NCBI GenBank assembly: GCA_947624385.1
Contig: CANQJZ010000013.1
Span: 1 to 49,369 of the forward strand
Direction: 5' to 3'
Length of the DNA: 49,369 bases
Source of the DNA: an uncultured Oscillospiraceae bacterium
GTDB lineage: Bacteria > Bacillota > Clostridia > Oscillospirales > Oscillospiraceae
This document shows, piece by piece, positions 47,946 to 49,369 of this stretch. Each line of letters starts with the position of its first letter. Positions within the stretch are counted from its first letter, which is position 1. Below the pieces are notes generated by a model that saw nothing but the letters and a program-made list of their open reading frames with translations, searched no databases and was not told the DNA's origin. The translations under genes and the position numbers were made by a program.

Positions 47946-48138
47946 AAATTGGCCTGGCCGGGCCTTGGTTTATGGATGCTCGTGTGCGGGGCGGAGAGGG
48001 ATTTTTCTGCGGGATGAAGACGGCATTTCGCAGCAATACTTTGTGTATTGCAAGAAAGGCCGGCAAAATGCCGCTGGAAAAGACCCTGCGCCCGGTGCGC
48101 GGGCATTCATAAACCAAGGCCTAAAGCCAAGCCAATTT
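47946..48138 (-). ncRNA. Rod-like structured leader of the rpsF-ssb-rpsR operon
   Basis: A near-palindromic region of about 190 nt. Outermost, AAATTGGC (48138-48131 on minus) pairs with GCCAATTT (47953-47946). Inside, the 19 bases 48121-48103 pair with 47979-47961 (14 perfect, then a G-T wobble). Then comes GGGCG-n-GGG with CCC-n-CGCCC. Next is CGGCATTTTGC (48073-48063) with GCGAAATGCCG (48031-48021). The innermost hairpin is GCAATAC-acaaa-GTATTGC (48051-48033). It starts right at the -10 element and ends 51 bases before the ATG. It has no open frame of note. It may hold the S6:S18 site or be an inserted palindromic element. Confidence 0.65.
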
Positions 48139-48166
48139 ATTATACATGTTTTTCCGGATTTGTCAA
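48139..48166 (-). promoter_or_regulatory. Promoter of the rpsF-ssb-rpsR operon
   Basis: Minus strand TTGACA (48166-48161), 16 bases, TATAAT (48144-48139). The transcription start falls inside the outer arm of the leader inverted repeat. Confidence 0.88.
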
Positions 48167-48190
48167 CGATTTTTCGCTTGCCCGCGACGC

Positions 48191-48223
48191 AAAAAGCACC
48201 CCCGGCCGGTTGACCGGGGGTGC
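48191..48223 (-). terminator. Terminator of nifJ
   Basis: Minus strand GCACCCCCGG, 8-base loop, CCGGGGGTGC and TTTTT, 22 bases past the stop codon. Confidence 0.92.
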
Positions 48224-48244
48224 GCGTATTTGGATGGGTGCGAA

Positions 48245-49369
<1,125 letters not shown>

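Overview
The window is about 49.4 kb of GC-rich DNA with short intergenic gaps. It looks like the chromosome of a GC-rich gut clostridium of the Oscillospiraceae type (the Flavonifractor / Intestinimonas / Lawsonibacter neighbourhood). This placement is inferred from CotF-type spore-coat genes, a T-box, glycine and TPP riboswitches, sigma-A promoters with 17-bp spacers, AGGAGG ribosome binding sites, pyruvate:ferredoxin oxidoreductase, and dispersed 'ccctcgtcagaggg' palindromes. No tRNA, rRNA, CRISPR array, transposase or prophage gene was seen.

Layout. 1-1.9 kb: the 3' end of idi, then two small Nif11-leader-type peptides around a frameshifted unknown gene. 2-5.2 kb: a secreted beta-helix carbohydrate-binding protein, a LysR regulator and a two-gene CotF spore-coat cassette. 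5.2-8 kb: a membrane glycosyltransferase pair whose GT2 member is broken at a G8 tract. 8-11.2 kb: a Pho module (nptA-like phosphate transporter and phoB-phoR) with two nearly identical Pho boxes, each overlapping the T-tract of a terminator. 11.3-14.3 kb: metN-metI-metQ behind a Met T-box. 14.4-17.8 kb: a PutP-type symporter and an AGCS symporter behind a glycine riboswitch. 17.8-22.7 kb: a GT2-TPR protein and a heterodimeric ABC exporter. 22.8-33.3 kb: DegV, a CDF metal exporter, TspO, a CPA2 antiporter, an AlaA-type aminotransferase, a dicarboxylate/amino acid symporter, a secreted 5'-nucleotidase, a gamma carbonic anhydrase and a TSUP exporter.

33.3-40.6 kb holds a compact aromatic operon: aroF-tyrA-aroB-aroA-aroC-chorismate mutase-aroEK fusion-aroD. 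It sits behind a consensus promoter and an 18-residue leader peptide with five Phe and three Tyr codons, followed by an intrinsic terminator. This looks like classical ribosome-mediated attenuation. 40.7-42.7 kb: thiT under a TPP riboswitch, queH from a probably leaderless promoter, and a dCMP deaminase. 42.8-46.7 kb: a four-gene operon, blaI-blaR1(sensor-less)-GT-C-PIG-V, with two TTCTA-N6-TAGAA operators over its promoter. 46.8-48.2 kb: rpsF-ssb-rpsR, whose 5' leader can fold into a rod-like inverted repeat of about 190 nt. The window ends inside nifJ.

The observations most worth following are the Phe/Tyr attenuator, the rod-shaped rpsF leader, the BlaI/M56-controlled glycosyltransferase operon, the paired terminator/Pho-box modules, the G8 frameshift in the GT2 gene, and the Nif11-type peptide pair.
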